A stretch of 12,422 nucleotides of DNA, from NCBI GenBank assembly GCA_946478895.1, contig CAMLDY010000073.1:1-12422 (forward strand), written 5' to 3'. Under the pieces are notes generated by a model. That model had not been told where the DNA came from. It made no database searches and worked only from the letters and a program-made list of their open reading frames with translations. The first letter of the stretch is position 1. Each line of letters starts with the position of its first letter. The translations under genes were made by a program, and so were the position numbers. The DNA is from an uncultured Gemmatimonadota bacterium. Its GTDB lineage: Bacteria > Gemmatimonadota > Gemmatimonadetes > Gemmatimonadales > Gemmatimonadaceae. This document shows, piece by piece, positions 1 to 7,783 of this stretch.

Positions 1-2
1 GC

Positions 3-428
3 GCCGCGATGGTGAAGCTCGAGCCGGTGCCGATGTACGCGCTGCGCGACAGCGCGGTGACCATGTATCATCACAACCTCATCATCGAAGGCCAGCGACG
101 ACTGCGAAAAGGGCTGATCGCCGGCATCAAGAAGGATGTCGTGATCACGGGACAGATCCCGCGTGATCCCAAGCCGGATCGAGTCGCGATCTACGGCTGG
201 CACAAGCTCGACGGCACCCCGATCCAGCCGCTCTACACCGGGCACGTGAACTGGTACGTCGACTACAGCCATGGCATCCGACTCGTCTCCAGGACCATCT
301 ACGTCGACGGCGAGCCGATGGACTACATCGATGTGCTCAAGGATCCCAGGCTGCGCACGTTACTGTGTGATGAAGATATCTGCGATTTCTATCGATACGA
401 TGCCCAGGTCAGTCCGACCGAAGGCTGA
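3..428 (+). CDS. Uncharacterised protein, C-terminal part (5' end outside window)
   Basis: The reading frame is open to the left edge. The first ATG (position 9) has no Shine-Dalgarno site before it in the window, and the sequence that follows reads like the middle of a protein, so I treat this as the 3' part of a longer gene. About 140 residues are visible. They hold a basic helix-like stretch (QRRLRKGLIAGIKKDVVIT), then YGW, a GHVNWYVDYSHGIRLVSR block rich in aromatics, YVDGEPM, and an acidic tail with two Cys (LLCDEDICDF). I have a vague memory of the VDYSHGIRLV block in uncharacterised bacterial proteins but cannot name a domain, so no function is assigned. It is the only plus-strand gene here and converges on the SusC/SusD operon. 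Its TGA (426-428) lies at the foot of a very long hairpin (425-536), followed by a bidirectional terminator. Confidence 0.72.
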   Translation, partial: AAMVKLEPVPMYALRDSAVTMYHHNLIIEGQRRLRKGLIAGIKKDVVITGQIPRDPKPDRVAIYGWHKLDGTPIQPLYTGHVNWYVDYSHGIRLVSRTIYVDGEPMDYIDVLKDPRLRTLLCDEDICDFYRYDAQVSPTEG

Positions 429-536
429 GGACCAACTGCATCGACGAGTCCGAACTAATTGAGGACGCGGACTAGCTGTTTGGCAGTTGCCCGCGTCCTC
501 GATCAGTTCGCACTCGTAAATGCCGTTGGTCCTCGG
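425..536. other. Long near-perfect hairpin, 46-bp stem
   Basis: Positions 425-470 pair with 491-536 in one register without a gap: 39 Watson-Crick pairs, 2 G-U pairs (426-535 and 460-501 in the plus-strand RNA) and 5 mismatches (437, 442, 443, 450, 457). The 10 bp nearest the loop (gaggacgcgg / ccgcgtcctc) are perfect. The 20-nt loop (471-490) can itself form a 5-bp stem (474-478 with 484-488). It begins at the stop codon of the plus-strand gene and ends 10 bp before the terminator, so it would form the 3' UTR of that transcript. No U-tract follows directly, so it is not a simple intrinsic terminator. It could be a 3'-UTR stabiliser, a processed small RNA, or a short inverted duplication or miniature element. 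Confidence 0.8.
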
Positions 537-546
537 ACCTCGATCC

Positions 547-584
547 AAAAAAAAGACCCGCGGCGTTTGCCGGGGTCTTTTTTT
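547..584. terminator. Bidirectional intrinsic terminator between convergent genes
   Basis: Eight A (547-554), then gaccc, a bulged G (560), cggc, loop gttt (565-568), gccg, gggtc, then seven T (578-584). The A-tract and T-tract extend the stem, so a GC hairpin followed by a U-run appears on both strands. It serves the plus-strand gene ending at 428 and the minus-strand operon ending at 600. Confidence 0.93.
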
Positions 585-599
585 CGGTTCTAAGACCGC

Positions 600-1397
600 C
601 TATCTGTTCGGCGTGTTATCCAGGAACGGCCGGTTGATCGCGGTGGTCGACGTGATGGTGATGTCGCCCCGCGCGCTGATCGTGTAAACCTTGCCAGGAA
701 CGAACGCCACCGCGGTGCGGCTGATCGCATTGGTTGTCGATCCCGTGGTTCTCGCCCCCAAATTGTACGTCCCGCCGGGAATGGCGACGAAGCCGCCGGC
801 ATTCTTGTAGGCAACCGCGCCACCGATGGCCGTCTCCGTGTTGTCCGTCGTGTTGGTCGCGTACAAGGTCATCGGGTTGGAGTTCGAAATCGCGTTGACG
901 AACCGTACGTAAACCGTACTGAACTCGATGTCCGGAAGATCGTCCTCGACGATGAAGGAATCGACCGTCTTTGCGGTGGTGTTATAAAAACCGCTCAGAT
1001 AGTACGAGTAGAACTTCCCGTCCTCGAGCGTTACGGGCGTACTCGAGACCGGCACGTCCTTATCCGTGGCAGCGGAGATCCTACCGCTGATGGTGTACTG
1101 GCCCGGCTCGATTCCGGAATAGAGACCGGCGTTGCCGACGGCCGTGTAACCCGTGCCGTTCGTCGACTCGGTGCCGGACGTCGAGCTGACTGCCGTTAGC
1201 TTCGTTTCGTCCGCGTAGAAATTGACGGCCGGCATGCAGCTGGTCGTCGTCGTCTGCGTCGTTCCGCAGACCCCGAAGTTGTAGAACCTGATTGCCGATC
1301 CAGGAAGCGATGAGGTGATCTTTTGGACGGCGTTATCGCCGCAGCCAGCAACCAGAGCGGCGCACGCAAAGAGCGTGATTGATCTGAATCTGTTCAT
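600..1397 (-). CDS. DUF4397-type lipoprotein, third gene of SusC/SusD operon
   Basis: The 265-residue exported lipoprotein starts with a basic n-region and a hydrophobic core ending in LVAGC, with lipid attachment predicted at Cys19. The mature part holds two related beta-rich repeats of about 100 residues. The first (about 33-138) runs from IRFYNFG through GQYTISGR to GKFYSYYLSGF. The second (about 161-250) runs from VYVRFVNAISNSNPMTLYA through IPGGTYNLGAR to GKVYTISARGD. This architecture matches DUF4397 (family knowledge, from memory). Cys44 and Cys54 flank a Thr-rich loop and could form a disulfide. The ATG lies 7 nt after the SusD stop and has no clear Shine-Dalgarno site, so translation is probably coupled to SusD. 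A longer in-frame start at 1574 would run far into susD and is rejected. Its place after SusC and SusD suggests a surface accessory of the same uptake complex, but its ligand is unknown. Confidence 0.87.
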   Translation of the reverse strand: MNRFRSITLFACAALVAGCGDNAVQKITSSLPGSAIRFYNFGVCGTTQTTTTSCMPAVNFYADETKLTAVSSTSGTESTNGTGYTAVGNAGLYSGIEPGQYTISGRISAATDKDVPVSSTPVTLEDGKFYSYYLSGFYNTTAKTVDSFIVEDDLPDIEFSTVYVRFVNAISNSNPMTLYATNTTDNTETAIGGAVAYKNAGGFVAIPGGTYNLGARTTGSTTNAISRTAVAFVPGKVYTISARGDITITSTTAINRPFLDNTPNR

Positions 1398-1404
1398 ATG
1401 GCGA

Positions 1405-2997
1405 TTAAGGTTGAGTGATCCACAGCGGCTTCGTATGGTAGTCGGGCGCCAGTCCGCCGATGACGTCCAGGCCGGCCCTGTTCCATACGTACTCCGAGTT
1501 GTATCTCGGGCGAATCCGCTGCACCAGCTTGCCGCCGTTGTCGACGTAAATAGTCGTCGGGGGCGTCCACCCACGGAAGATCTCCACGCCTGTCACCGGG
1601 TCGAGATCAGTGTAGTGATACCGGCGCATGTCCATCCACAGCTCGTTGTGTCCCCATCCCCACTGGGCGATGAACTTCTGGGACATGATGTGTGACAAGT
1701 CGAGCACCGGCGGCACGATCTCCGGGGATGCCAGGAATGCCGCCTTCTCCGCCGCCGTGATCTGCGTCGGGGTCTGACCGTCGTCCTGATTCCGCGCGTT
1801 CACGAAATCGATGGACGACGAAATGCCGTTGATGTACGCCTGCCTGGCCGTGGCCTGGTCACCGCTCCGCAGGGCCGCTTCGGCCTTGACGAACTGCAGC
1901 TGCGAATACGTCATCAGCGGCATCTTCGTCTTGTCGCTGAAGATATAGCGGGCCGGCAGACCGGCACCCTGGCTTCCCGGGTATCCCCAGAAGTTGTTCG
2001 GACGCTGGTTGGGGTCGGTTATTGCGCCGAATGCTGCCTGGTTGATATCCAGGCCACGATACTGCCCGTCGGGCGCGGGCGACAGAATGCGGGTCATCCT
2101 GGGATCGACCACGCCGCCGAACTGGGTCCCGTTCATCAGATTGACGATGAACTGGGTCTGTCGATAAAGCTGGATGTTTTGGCGGGTCGCGCCGTAGAAG
2201 TTTCTGTCGTCGTTCGGCTGAACCGCCGGATACTGAAGCAGTGCGTCGTCGGCGTTGCTGGCGAAGGAGCGATCGACGTCGGCGATCACCGCAGCCGGGT
2301 CGTATGACGCCTTGTTCGAGTAGTGATTCAAGCTCAGTGCGCGGAATCCGTACGCGAACTTGAGCCACTTGGTCCGGTCACCATTGTAGATATGGTCGCC
2401 GACGGCGAGATAGTTGGCATCGACTGCACCGTCGGTGCGCTGCAGCAGGACGATCGCGCTGTCCAGCAGCCGCTTGACCTCCTCGTAGGCGTATTGCTGG
2501 GTGTCGTAGTCGAAGGCAAATCTCGACTGGTCGATCGCTTCCTTGACGATAATCTCGCCGTGGAGGTCGGTGAGAACCTGCCATCCCCATGCCTTCATGA
2601 TCAACCCGACACCCAGCAGATCCCAGCGCTGCTCGGCCTCGGCCTTGGTATTCATGTCGATCAGGTTCTGGCCGAGGGACCAGTAAACATCGCGCCACTG
2701 CTCCGCGCCGTTGTCGCTGCCGGGATCGTAGCCCATCCGTCCCCATGCCTGCTGGTAGGTCAGGCCGACGCCATTGGAAGAAGCGGAGGTGGAGATCCAC
2801 TCCTGGGTGTAGCCGCCAACGTAGCGACCGTCGTACTGCGGGGCCGTCACCATCCAGTGCTGCATCGGTGGCAGATAAAGATTCGCCGTCACCGACTGCG
2901 GTGCGTTCGGATTTGTATTTACATCGAGGTAATCGCTACAACCCGCGGCGACGAGAACCGAAGCCGCCAGAATTGTTGCGTGAACTTTGCGCGTCAT
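1405..2997 (-). CDS. SusD/RagB-family outer-membrane lipoprotein (SusD-like_2 type)
   Basis: This 530-residue protein is the ligand-capturing lid of a SusC/SusD transporter. The signal peptide ends in LVAAGC (Cys20, predicted lipidation). Directly after it comes SDYLDVNTNPNAP, the typical opening of the SusD-like_2 group, in which an LDxNTNPN motif follows the lipid anchor. The N-terminal third is rich in Trp and Tyr (QHWMVTAPQYDG, GYTQEWIS, AWGRMGYDPG, YWSLGQNL, MKAWGWQVLTDLHGE), as expected for a helical TPR-like scaffold with an aromatic binding face. A late segment (QLQFVKAEAALRSGDQATAR) resembles the conserved helix around RAEA in SusD proteins. The ATG is 2 nt after the stop of the upstream SusC, with almost no leader, so the two are very likely co-translated. 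The length is normal for the family. The substrate cannot be told: no degradative enzyme is nearby. Confidence 0.93.
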   Translation of the reverse strand: MTRKVHATILAASVLVAAGCSDYLDVNTNPNAPQSVTANLYLPPMQHWMVTAPQYDGRYVGGYTQEWISTSASSNGVGLTYQQAWGRMGYDPGSDNGAEQWRDVYWSLGQNLIDMNTKAEAEQRWDLLGVGLIMKAWGWQVLTDLHGEIIVKEAIDQSRFAFDYDTQQYAYEEVKRLLDSAIVLLQRTDGAVDANYLAVGDHIYNGDRTKWLKFAYGFRALSLNHYSNKASYDPAAVIADVDRSFASNADDALLQYPAVQPNDDRNFYGATRQNIQLYRQTQFIVNLMNGTQFGGVVDPRMTRILSPAPDGQYRGLDINQAAFGAITDPNQRPNNFWGYPGSQGAGLPARYIFSDKTKMPLMTYSQLQFVKAEAALRSGDQATARQAYINGISSSIDFVNARNQDDGQTPTQITAAEKAAFLASPEIVPPVLDLSHIMSQKFIAQWGWGHNELWMDMRRYHYTDLDPVTGVEIFRGWTPPTTIYVDNGGKLVQRIRPRYNSEYVWNRAGLDVIGGLAPDYHTKPLWITQP

Positions 2998-2999
2998 CT

Positions 3000-5900
3000 T
3001 TAGAATCCCACCTTGAGGCCGAAGTTGAGACCGCGGGGAATCGGGAAGTTGCCGTAATCGATACCGACGCCACCCGAACCACCCACTGCCGCGGAATTTC
3101 CATTAACGATTGGATCAAGTCCGGTGTAGTTGGTCTTCATCCATAGATCGGTGCCAGTGATGAAGATGCTGGCGTTGCGCATCATCCTTTCCGGAACCTG
3201 GAGGTTGAGCGTAATGTCTCTGAGCCTCACCCAATTGATGTTCTTCTCGATGAAGAGCTCTTCGCTCATGCCGGTGTAATACGCCGTCTGGAGAGCCGGC
3301 ACCACGACGATGTTGTTGATGGTCGGGTTGGCCGTGTTCTCCTTGCCGTCCCTCAGCACGCCGTCGATGATCCGCGGGGTGTAGCGGTCCAGAGTGCTCG
3401 GAGCCAGGCCGCGCGTCGTCAGGTACCACTCGGTGGCGTTGAAGATGTCGCCGCCCCGGCGGAAGTCGACCAGGAAGTTGAGCGACGCACGCTTGTACTT
3501 GAGCGTGTTGGTCAGACCGATGGTGTACTTCGGCTGCCGGTCGTAGCCGCGATCGATGAAGACGTTCGACTTGAGCGGCAGGCCCGAGGTCGGGTCGATG
3601 AGAATCTTGTGACTGCCCGGCACGGTGTCTCTCAGATAGTACCAGCCGGTGAGCGACATCGTCGACATGCCGGGAGACACGCCGTTGCGGACGTTACCGA
3701 CCAGCCACGTGTCAGAGACGTAGGACTCTGGCAGCGCGTTGGGGAGCGCCAGGACTTTGCCCCTCGCGCGGTCGTAGTTGGCGAGGAAGTTCCAGGTGAA
3801 GTTGTCCTTAACTACTGGAGTGCCGCGGAGGCTGATCTCAACACCCTGATTGCGGGTGACCGCTCCGTTCAGGTTGAACAGAATGAAGCCGGTACCGTAG
3901 CTGCCACGGATGTCGTTGACGATCTGATCCTTGGTCTGTTTCCGGTAAGCCGTGAAATCAACGCCGAGCCTGTCCTGCAGGAAGCTCATCTCGGTGCCGA
4001 ATTCGTAGGACCGCGCGAATTCCGGCTTGAGGTTCACGTTGGGGCCAGTGAAGCCGTAGCCATAACCGCCGTACGATGTCGTCTTGAACTCCAGCGAGGG
4101 CCGGTATGCGTAGGGCCGCGCGTCCTTACCGACTTCTGCGTACGCCGCGCGGACCTTACCCGTCATGAACTTGCCGATCGACGGGAACGCGTCCGAGAAG
4201 ACGAAGCTCGAAGAAATCGAGGGATAGAAGAACGAGTTCGCTCCCTGCGGGATCGTCGAAGTCCAGTCGTTTCTGCCGGTGACCGTCAGGTAGAGATACT
4301 TGTTGTAATCGAGAACCATCTGGCCGAAGCCGCTCACCAGGCGCCGCTGGGCAATCGAGGTGCGGCTGGTTCTGATGTTGGTGTTGTTGATCGAAACGAA
4401 ATTCGGATCGAGGAACCGGGTGCCCTGCGCCGCGTCAACGTTGGACTTGGCGTCGGAGATCGCGTTACCGAGCAGGCCGCTGATCGAAAGTCCGCCGAAC
4501 AGAGAGCGCTGATTGAAATTGAGCAGCGTCTGCATGTTGAGGTTGCGGGTGATGTCGTCCGCAATGTCCAGAATTCCCTGGTTGCTGAATCCGTAAGTGC
4601 TCTCCGGATGGCGGAGAACGAGATTCTGATTGGTATAGCTGTCGGTGCCGAGAATCGTCTTCAGGTTGCCCCACGCGAACGGCATCAGCGTAAGGGTGAG
4701 ATTCGAGATCAGGCGGTTGTTCTTGGCGTTGATCTTGTTCTTGTTGATGTTGAAGTACGGGTTGTCTACCTCGGATCCCTGACCGAGCGTGGTAAGCCGA
4801 CGTCTCGTACCTGCGGGGGTCAGCCAGTCCGACGCGTTGTCGGTCGCCGGCCAGACCAACAGTCCGAGCAGCGGACCGCCGTCGCCCTTGAAGACCTGAT
4901 CGTTGTTCGAGTACGAATAGTTCATCGACAGATCGGCACTCAGCCAGCGGGTGACCTGGCCCTGCGAAGCGCCGGTAAGATTGACGCGACGGTAATCGGA
5001 TCCCGGGATGACGCCCTGCTGGTTGGTGATTCCCGTCGACAGACGGTAGTTCAGGCGATTGTCGGGCGAGACTCCGCTGAACGACAGATTGTGCTTCTGG
5101 GTCTGGGCGCTCCGGAAAAAGCCCTTCACGTTGTCGTAGAAGGTCGTGCCCGCTGGATATGGTGCGCCGAAGTAAAGGAACGTCGTGCTACCGACGCCGC
5201 TCGGCCCGAACTCGTGCTGGATCGCCGGCTCGGCGCGGGTGCTCTCGATCCGGAAGCTGTTGTTGTACTCGAACCCTCCGCCCTGCTTGCCGCGCTTGGT
5301 GGTGATGACGATCGCGCCGTTCGCCGCATCAATGCCGTAAAGAGCCGCTGCCTCAGGACCCTTGAGCACCGTCATGCTCTCGATGTCTTCAGGGTTCAGA
5401 TCCGCGGCGCGGTTGGTGAAGTCGAGGCCGCGATTGTTGAACGCGGTAACCGAGCCCGGAGCGTCAGCTGCGAGCACGTTGGTGTTGAGGGTCTTGTTGT
5501 CCATCGGCAGGCCGTCGATGATCATGAGCGGCTGGTTGCTGCTGCTGATCGAGCTAACGCCTCTAATGGTGATCGACGAAGACGAGCCCGGAATACCGGA
5601 AGTGCTGGTCACCTGCACGCCCGCAACCCGTCCCTGCAGTGCGTTTACGAAATTCTCTCGCTGGGTCTCAGCGACGGCGGCACCAGTGACTGTCTGCTGG
5701 GAGGTGCCGAGCCCGCGACGGGCTGCCGTCTCACCGAGGGCGGTGACGACCACGTCGTTGAGGGTGGTGGCCACTTTGTCGAGCGCGAAGTTCTGGCTGA
5801 CGTCACCGGAGGCCGGCACGGTGACGGTCGCCCGGGACGGTGCATAGCCCAGTCGGCGGGTGCTGAGAACCCGCGACCCGGCCGGCGCTCCCGTGATCGT

Positions 5901-6092
5901 GAACGCCCCCTCGGCGTCGGTCAGCGCGCCGAGTGAGGTTCCTTCGACCCGGACTTGCACCCCAACCAGCGGTGCGCTTGTCGCGGCATCTGTGACTCGC
6001 CCGCGAATTATTCCGCCGCCCTGCCCGAAAGCAAGCGCCGGAGATGCGAGCATTACGAGTGCGAGAAAAGCAAGAACTCGGCGCAGCACCAT
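3000..6092 (-). CDS. SusC/RagA-family TonB-dependent outer-membrane transporter (operon 1)
   Basis: This 1030-residue TonB-dependent beta-barrel transporter pairs with the SusD encoded just downstream. In order: signal peptide (about 1-24, LALVMLASPALAFGQ); a carboxypeptidase-regulatory-like beta-sandwich (about 28-105, GRVTDAATSAPLVGVQV, LGYAPS); a TonB-box-like LNDVVVTA (111-118); a plug (about 130-270) with ITIRGVSS, MIIDGLP, EDIESMTVLKG (235-245) and YGIDAANGAIVITTKRG; then a large barrel with many alternating aromatic strands, ending in the terminal Phe (LKVGF) expected of a barrel handed to the BAM machinery. There is no N-terminal STN signalling domain. The start at 6092 is chosen because GGAGG (6097-6101) lies 4 nt upstream and the signal peptide begins there. 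An in-frame ATG at 6176 would add 28 residues that do not resemble a signal peptide. Two promoter-like elements lie upstream. Confidence 0.96.
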   Translation of the reverse strand: MVLRRVLAFLALVMLASPALAFGQGGGIIRGRVTDAATSAPLVGVQVRVEGTSLGALTDAEGAFTITGAPAGSRVLSTRRLGYAPSRATVTVPASGDVSQNFALDKVATTLNDVVVTALGETAARRGLGTSQQTVTGAAVAETQRENFVNALQGRVAGVQVTSTSGIPGSSSSITIRGVSSISSSNQPLMIIDGLPMDNKTLNTNVLAADAPGSVTAFNNRGLDFTNRAADLNPEDIESMTVLKGPEAAALYGIDAANGAIVITTKRGKQGGGFEYNNSFRIESTRAEPAIQHEFGPSGVGSTTFLYFGAPYPAGTTFYDNVKGFFRSAQTQKHNLSFSGVSPDNRLNYRLSTGITNQQGVIPGSDYRRVNLTGASQGQVTRWLSADLSMNYSYSNNDQVFKGDGGPLLGLLVWPATDNASDWLTPAGTRRRLTTLGQGSEVDNPYFNINKNKINAKNNRLISNLTLTLMPFAWGNLKTILGTDSYTNQNLVLRHPESTYGFSNQGILDIADDITRNLNMQTLLNFNQRSLFGGLSISGLLGNAISDAKSNVDAAQGTRFLDPNFVSINNTNIRTSRTSIAQRRLVSGFGQMVLDYNKYLYLTVTGRNDWTSTIPQGANSFFYPSISSSFVFSDAFPSIGKFMTGKVRAAYAEVGKDARPYAYRPSLEFKTTSYGGYGYGFTGPNVNLKPEFARSYEFGTEMSFLQDRLGVDFTAYRKQTKDQIVNDIRGSYGTGFILFNLNGAVTRNQGVEISLRGTPVVKDNFTWNFLANYDRARGKVLALPNALPESYVSDTWLVGNVRNGVSPGMSTMSLTGWYYLRDTVPGSHKILIDPTSGLPLKSNVFIDRGYDRQPKYTIGLTNTLKYKRASLNFLVDFRRGGDIFNATEWYLTTRGLAPSTLDRYTPRIIDGVLRDGKENTANPTINNIVVVPALQTAYYTGMSEELFIEKNINWVRLRDITLNLQVPERMMRNASIFITGTDLWMKTNYTGLDPIVNGNSAAVGGSGGVGIDYGNFPIPRGLNFGLKVGF

Positions 6093-6188
6093 GGTGCCTC
6101 CAAAAAAGAAAATCGATGTAAAGGCTGACGCTCGGAGTAATCGAGCAGACTCAACCCGTTCCTTTCGCGAAGCCATTTTGTCAGAAAT

Positions 6189-6218
6189 CGTTCGCCCGCC
6201 AAAACCTTACGTTCGCCC
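6189..6218 (-). repeat. 21-bp-spaced direct repeat in the susC leader
   Basis: GGGCGAACG occurs twice on the minus strand, at 6210-6218 and 6189-6197, with a period of 21 bp, about two helical turns. It lies in the leader of the operon-1 SusC, downstream of both promoter-like elements. Same-face spacing is what a dimeric DNA-binding regulator would recognise. Two 9-mers could also arise by chance in GC-rich DNA. Confidence 0.4.
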
Positions 6219-6228
6219 GGCGGACCCT

Positions 6229-6257
6229 ATCTTACGCCGCGCATTTGGGACTGTCCA
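6229..6257 (-). promoter_or_regulatory. Candidate sigma-70-like promoter P2 of SusC operon 1
   Basis: On the minus strand, TGGACA (6252-6257), a 17-bp spacer and TAAGAT (6229-6234) match 9 of 12 consensus positions. Transcription would start near 6222, giving a leader of about 130 nt. This is a sequence match only. Confidence 0.35.
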
Positions 6258-6275
6258 GAATGTATGGTTTTCTGG
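6255..6275. promoter_or_regulatory. Inverted repeat CCAGAA-N9-TTCTGG, possible operator
   Basis: A 6-bp perfect inverted repeat with a 9-nt spacer overlaps the -35 hexamer of candidate promoter P2 and lies just downstream of candidate P1. The position suits a repressor or activator site. The arms are short, so this is tentative. Confidence 0.3.
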
Positions 6276-6295
6276 TACCGGCTCTGGGGACGAGC

Positions 6296-6324
6296 TATCT
6301 ACGGCCGTGCGCGGGCAGTGTCAA
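6296..6324 (-). promoter_or_regulatory. Candidate sigma-70-like promoter P1 of SusC operon 1
   Basis: On the minus strand a perfect TTGACA (6319-6324) is followed by a 17-bp spacer and a poorer -10, TAGATA (6296-6301). A start near 6288 would leave a leader of about 195 nt before the SusC start codon. It lies downstream of the hairpin at 6375-6414, so it would drive operon 1 alone. Confidence 0.45.
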
Positions 6325-6368
6325 GACGGTCATGCTCCGACCCGCTACCTCGGAATAAGGGATCATGG

Positions 6369-6414
6369 AAAAGCCTGAGAGGGCGGCCCTCTCGCGAGAG
6401 AGCCGCCTTCTCAG
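6369..6414 (-). terminator. Intrinsic terminator after the operon-2 SusD
   Basis: Arms 6375-6387 and 6402-6414 (ctgagagggcggc / gccgccttctcag) pair with one mismatch. They enclose the self-complementary ctctcgcgagag, so the stem is nearly continuous. On the minus strand a short TTTT (6372-6369) follows after GC. It starts 8 bp beyond the SusD stop and separates operons 1 and 2. The short U-run makes it weaker than the others. Confidence 0.75.
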
Positions 6415-6422
6415 TCGTTCTG

Positions 6423-7736
6423 TCAGCCCCCGATGCTCGGGTTGTTCAGGGTTTCGACGTCAGGAAGCGGGAAGCAACGCTCCGTTCCGTAGTTTCCCCC
6501 CTTCAGGTACACCGTGGAGTAAGGCGTTCCGGACGCCGGGTCCAGCGGCAGATTCAGGCGGCGGACGTCGTACAGGTGCTGACCCTCGAGGAAGAGCTCG
6601 CGCTTTCGCGATTCCGTAACCTCGTCGGCAATTGCCGTCGGATCCGTGCTCGAGAACGGCGGAAGTCCGCTCGCAGCTCGAAGATTGTTGATGATCGTCA
6701 CAGCAGTCTGACCCTGCTGGACCTCGGCGATGATCAACTGCGCTTCCTTGTAGCTTGCGACCGGAATCGGGCTCGTGCTGTTCGCGTACTTCTGCTGGAT
6801 GTAGAGCGGAGTGCGATTGTCGGTTCCGGCCTTACCGGCTGATATGACAGCTACTCGCGAGTCGGGAACCTGACTGCCACCGCTGCCCGCAACCGTCATG
6901 TTGCGATACGTCGCTCCAACTGACACCAATCCAGCCTGATTGAAGGTTTGGACGCGGTTCTGCCGGATCGTCGGCGCATTCTCGGAGCTCGCGTAGATCA
7001 CGAAGCCAGGTGGGACCAGTGCGGCGTCGGCGGCGGCTCCCGCCTTGTTTCCCTGATCGAGTCGCGCTCTGGCCCGGCCAACGTAGGCCATGTTCAGGAT
7101 CGCCTGGTCGCCCGCTGCCTGCGCGGCCGCGATGGCGGTGCCGAACATTACTTCCGCCGACGCGAATACCTCGTTCGACGTCAGCTTGGGCCCAAGGTTG
7201 ATTGCCGCCTCGCAGAACCCTTCGCCGAGCAGGATCCTCGAGTAGCCCGCGTATGCCGCCGCCTTGGCGATAAGATCCTGTCTGTCCGCCACCTGTGCGT
7301 CGGTCCAACCCTGCAGCAGCTCGAGCGCGCGGTCGGCTGTTCCGCGTGCGACCTGAATCGGCGTGTAGATCCCGTAGGCGTCGCAGCCGTTGGTCGCGTA
7401 GCGGGTATCGGCCGTTGGATCGGTGTCGCGCCTGTCAAACGCCCAGTTCGCCGCTGTCGGTGTTGCATCCATGAACTCGCCACTCGCCATCGCGGCGTCG
7501 ACGATGTACGACTTGAGTGCGCACTCGAAGTTTCCGATGGCGCTGTTGACAATGAGCCCGGCGTTGGCGGGAATCTCGAGCGTTGACGTCTCGATTTTGT
7601 CGGGCGCGGTCGCCTCGAGTCCCTTGTCGAGCAGGTTGCAGCTCGAGAGCGGCGCCGAAAGGACCAGAATCGTGATTGCTTGTCCGGTGGTCATCGTCGC
7701 TCGAGTCACTCCCTTGGCAAAGCGAGTGAAGTGCAT
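6423..7736 (-). CDS. SusD/RagB-family outer-membrane lipoprotein (operon 2)
   Basis: This surface ligand-binding partner of the upstream SusC is 437 residues with the start chosen here. The signal peptide ends in LSSC, with lipid attachment predicted at Cys33. The rest is helical and Ala-rich, TPR-like (around LIAKAAAYAGYSRILLGEGFCEAA and AYVGRARARLDQGNKAGAAADAA). The conserved SusD C-terminal elements follow: YKEAQLIIAEV, INNLRAASGLPPF, ESRKRELFLEGQHLYDVRRL and a final FPLPDVETLNNP. Two starts compete. ATG at 7736 has GGAG (7744-7747) with a 7-nt spacer. ATG at 7784 overlaps the SusC stop as TAATG and would add 16 polar residues before the signal peptide. I prefer 7736. It is shorter than, and of a different subgroup from, the SusD in operon 1. 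Substrate unknown. Confidence 0.9.
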   Translation of the reverse strand: MHFTRFAKGVTRATMTTGQAITILVLSAPLSSCNLLDKGLEATAPDKIETSTLEIPANAGLIVNSAIGNFECALKSYIVDAAMASGEFMDATPTAANWAFDRRDTDPTADTRYATNGCDAYGIYTPIQVARGTADRALELLQGWTDAQVADRQDLIAKAAAYAGYSRILLGEGFCEAAINLGPKLTSNEVFASAEVMFGTAIAAAQAAGDQAILNMAYVGRARARLDQGNKAGAAADAALVPPGFVIYASSENAPTIRQNRVQTFNQAGLVSVGATYRNMTVAGSGGSQVPDSRVAVISAGKAGTDNRTPLYIQQKYANSTSPIPVASYKEAQLIIAEVQQGQTAVTIINNLRAASGLPPFSSTDPTAIADEVTESRKRELFLEGQHLYDVRRLNLPLDPASGTPYSTVYLKGGNYGTERCFPLPDVETLNNPSIGG

Positions 7737-7783
7737 ATGGGTTCTCCGCATGATTCCGGTGAGTTGGTCAGTGTTGTTTTGCA

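Noticed and set aside
425..536. Long hairpin as an ordinary intrinsic terminator or a tRNA
   Set aside because: No U-tract follows on either side, and a separate proper terminator lies at 547-584. There is no cloverleaf or T-loop signature.
1398..1574. N-terminal extension of the DUF4397 lipoprotein to 1574
   Set aside because: It would overlap the end of the SusD gene by about 170 bp and bury the lipoprotein signal peptide inside the protein.
2323..3003. 226-codon open frame on the plus strand opposite the SusD gene
   Set aside because: It is opposite a clear SusD lipoprotein, and no domain or ribosome site was seen.
3609..5936. 775-codon open frame on the plus strand, antisense to the operon-1 SusC
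   Set aside because: The minus-strand frame has a signal peptide, plug motifs and a barrel ending, so it is the real gene. The antisense frame is Arg/Val/Glu-rich without recognisable domains, a common artefact opposite GC-rich genes.
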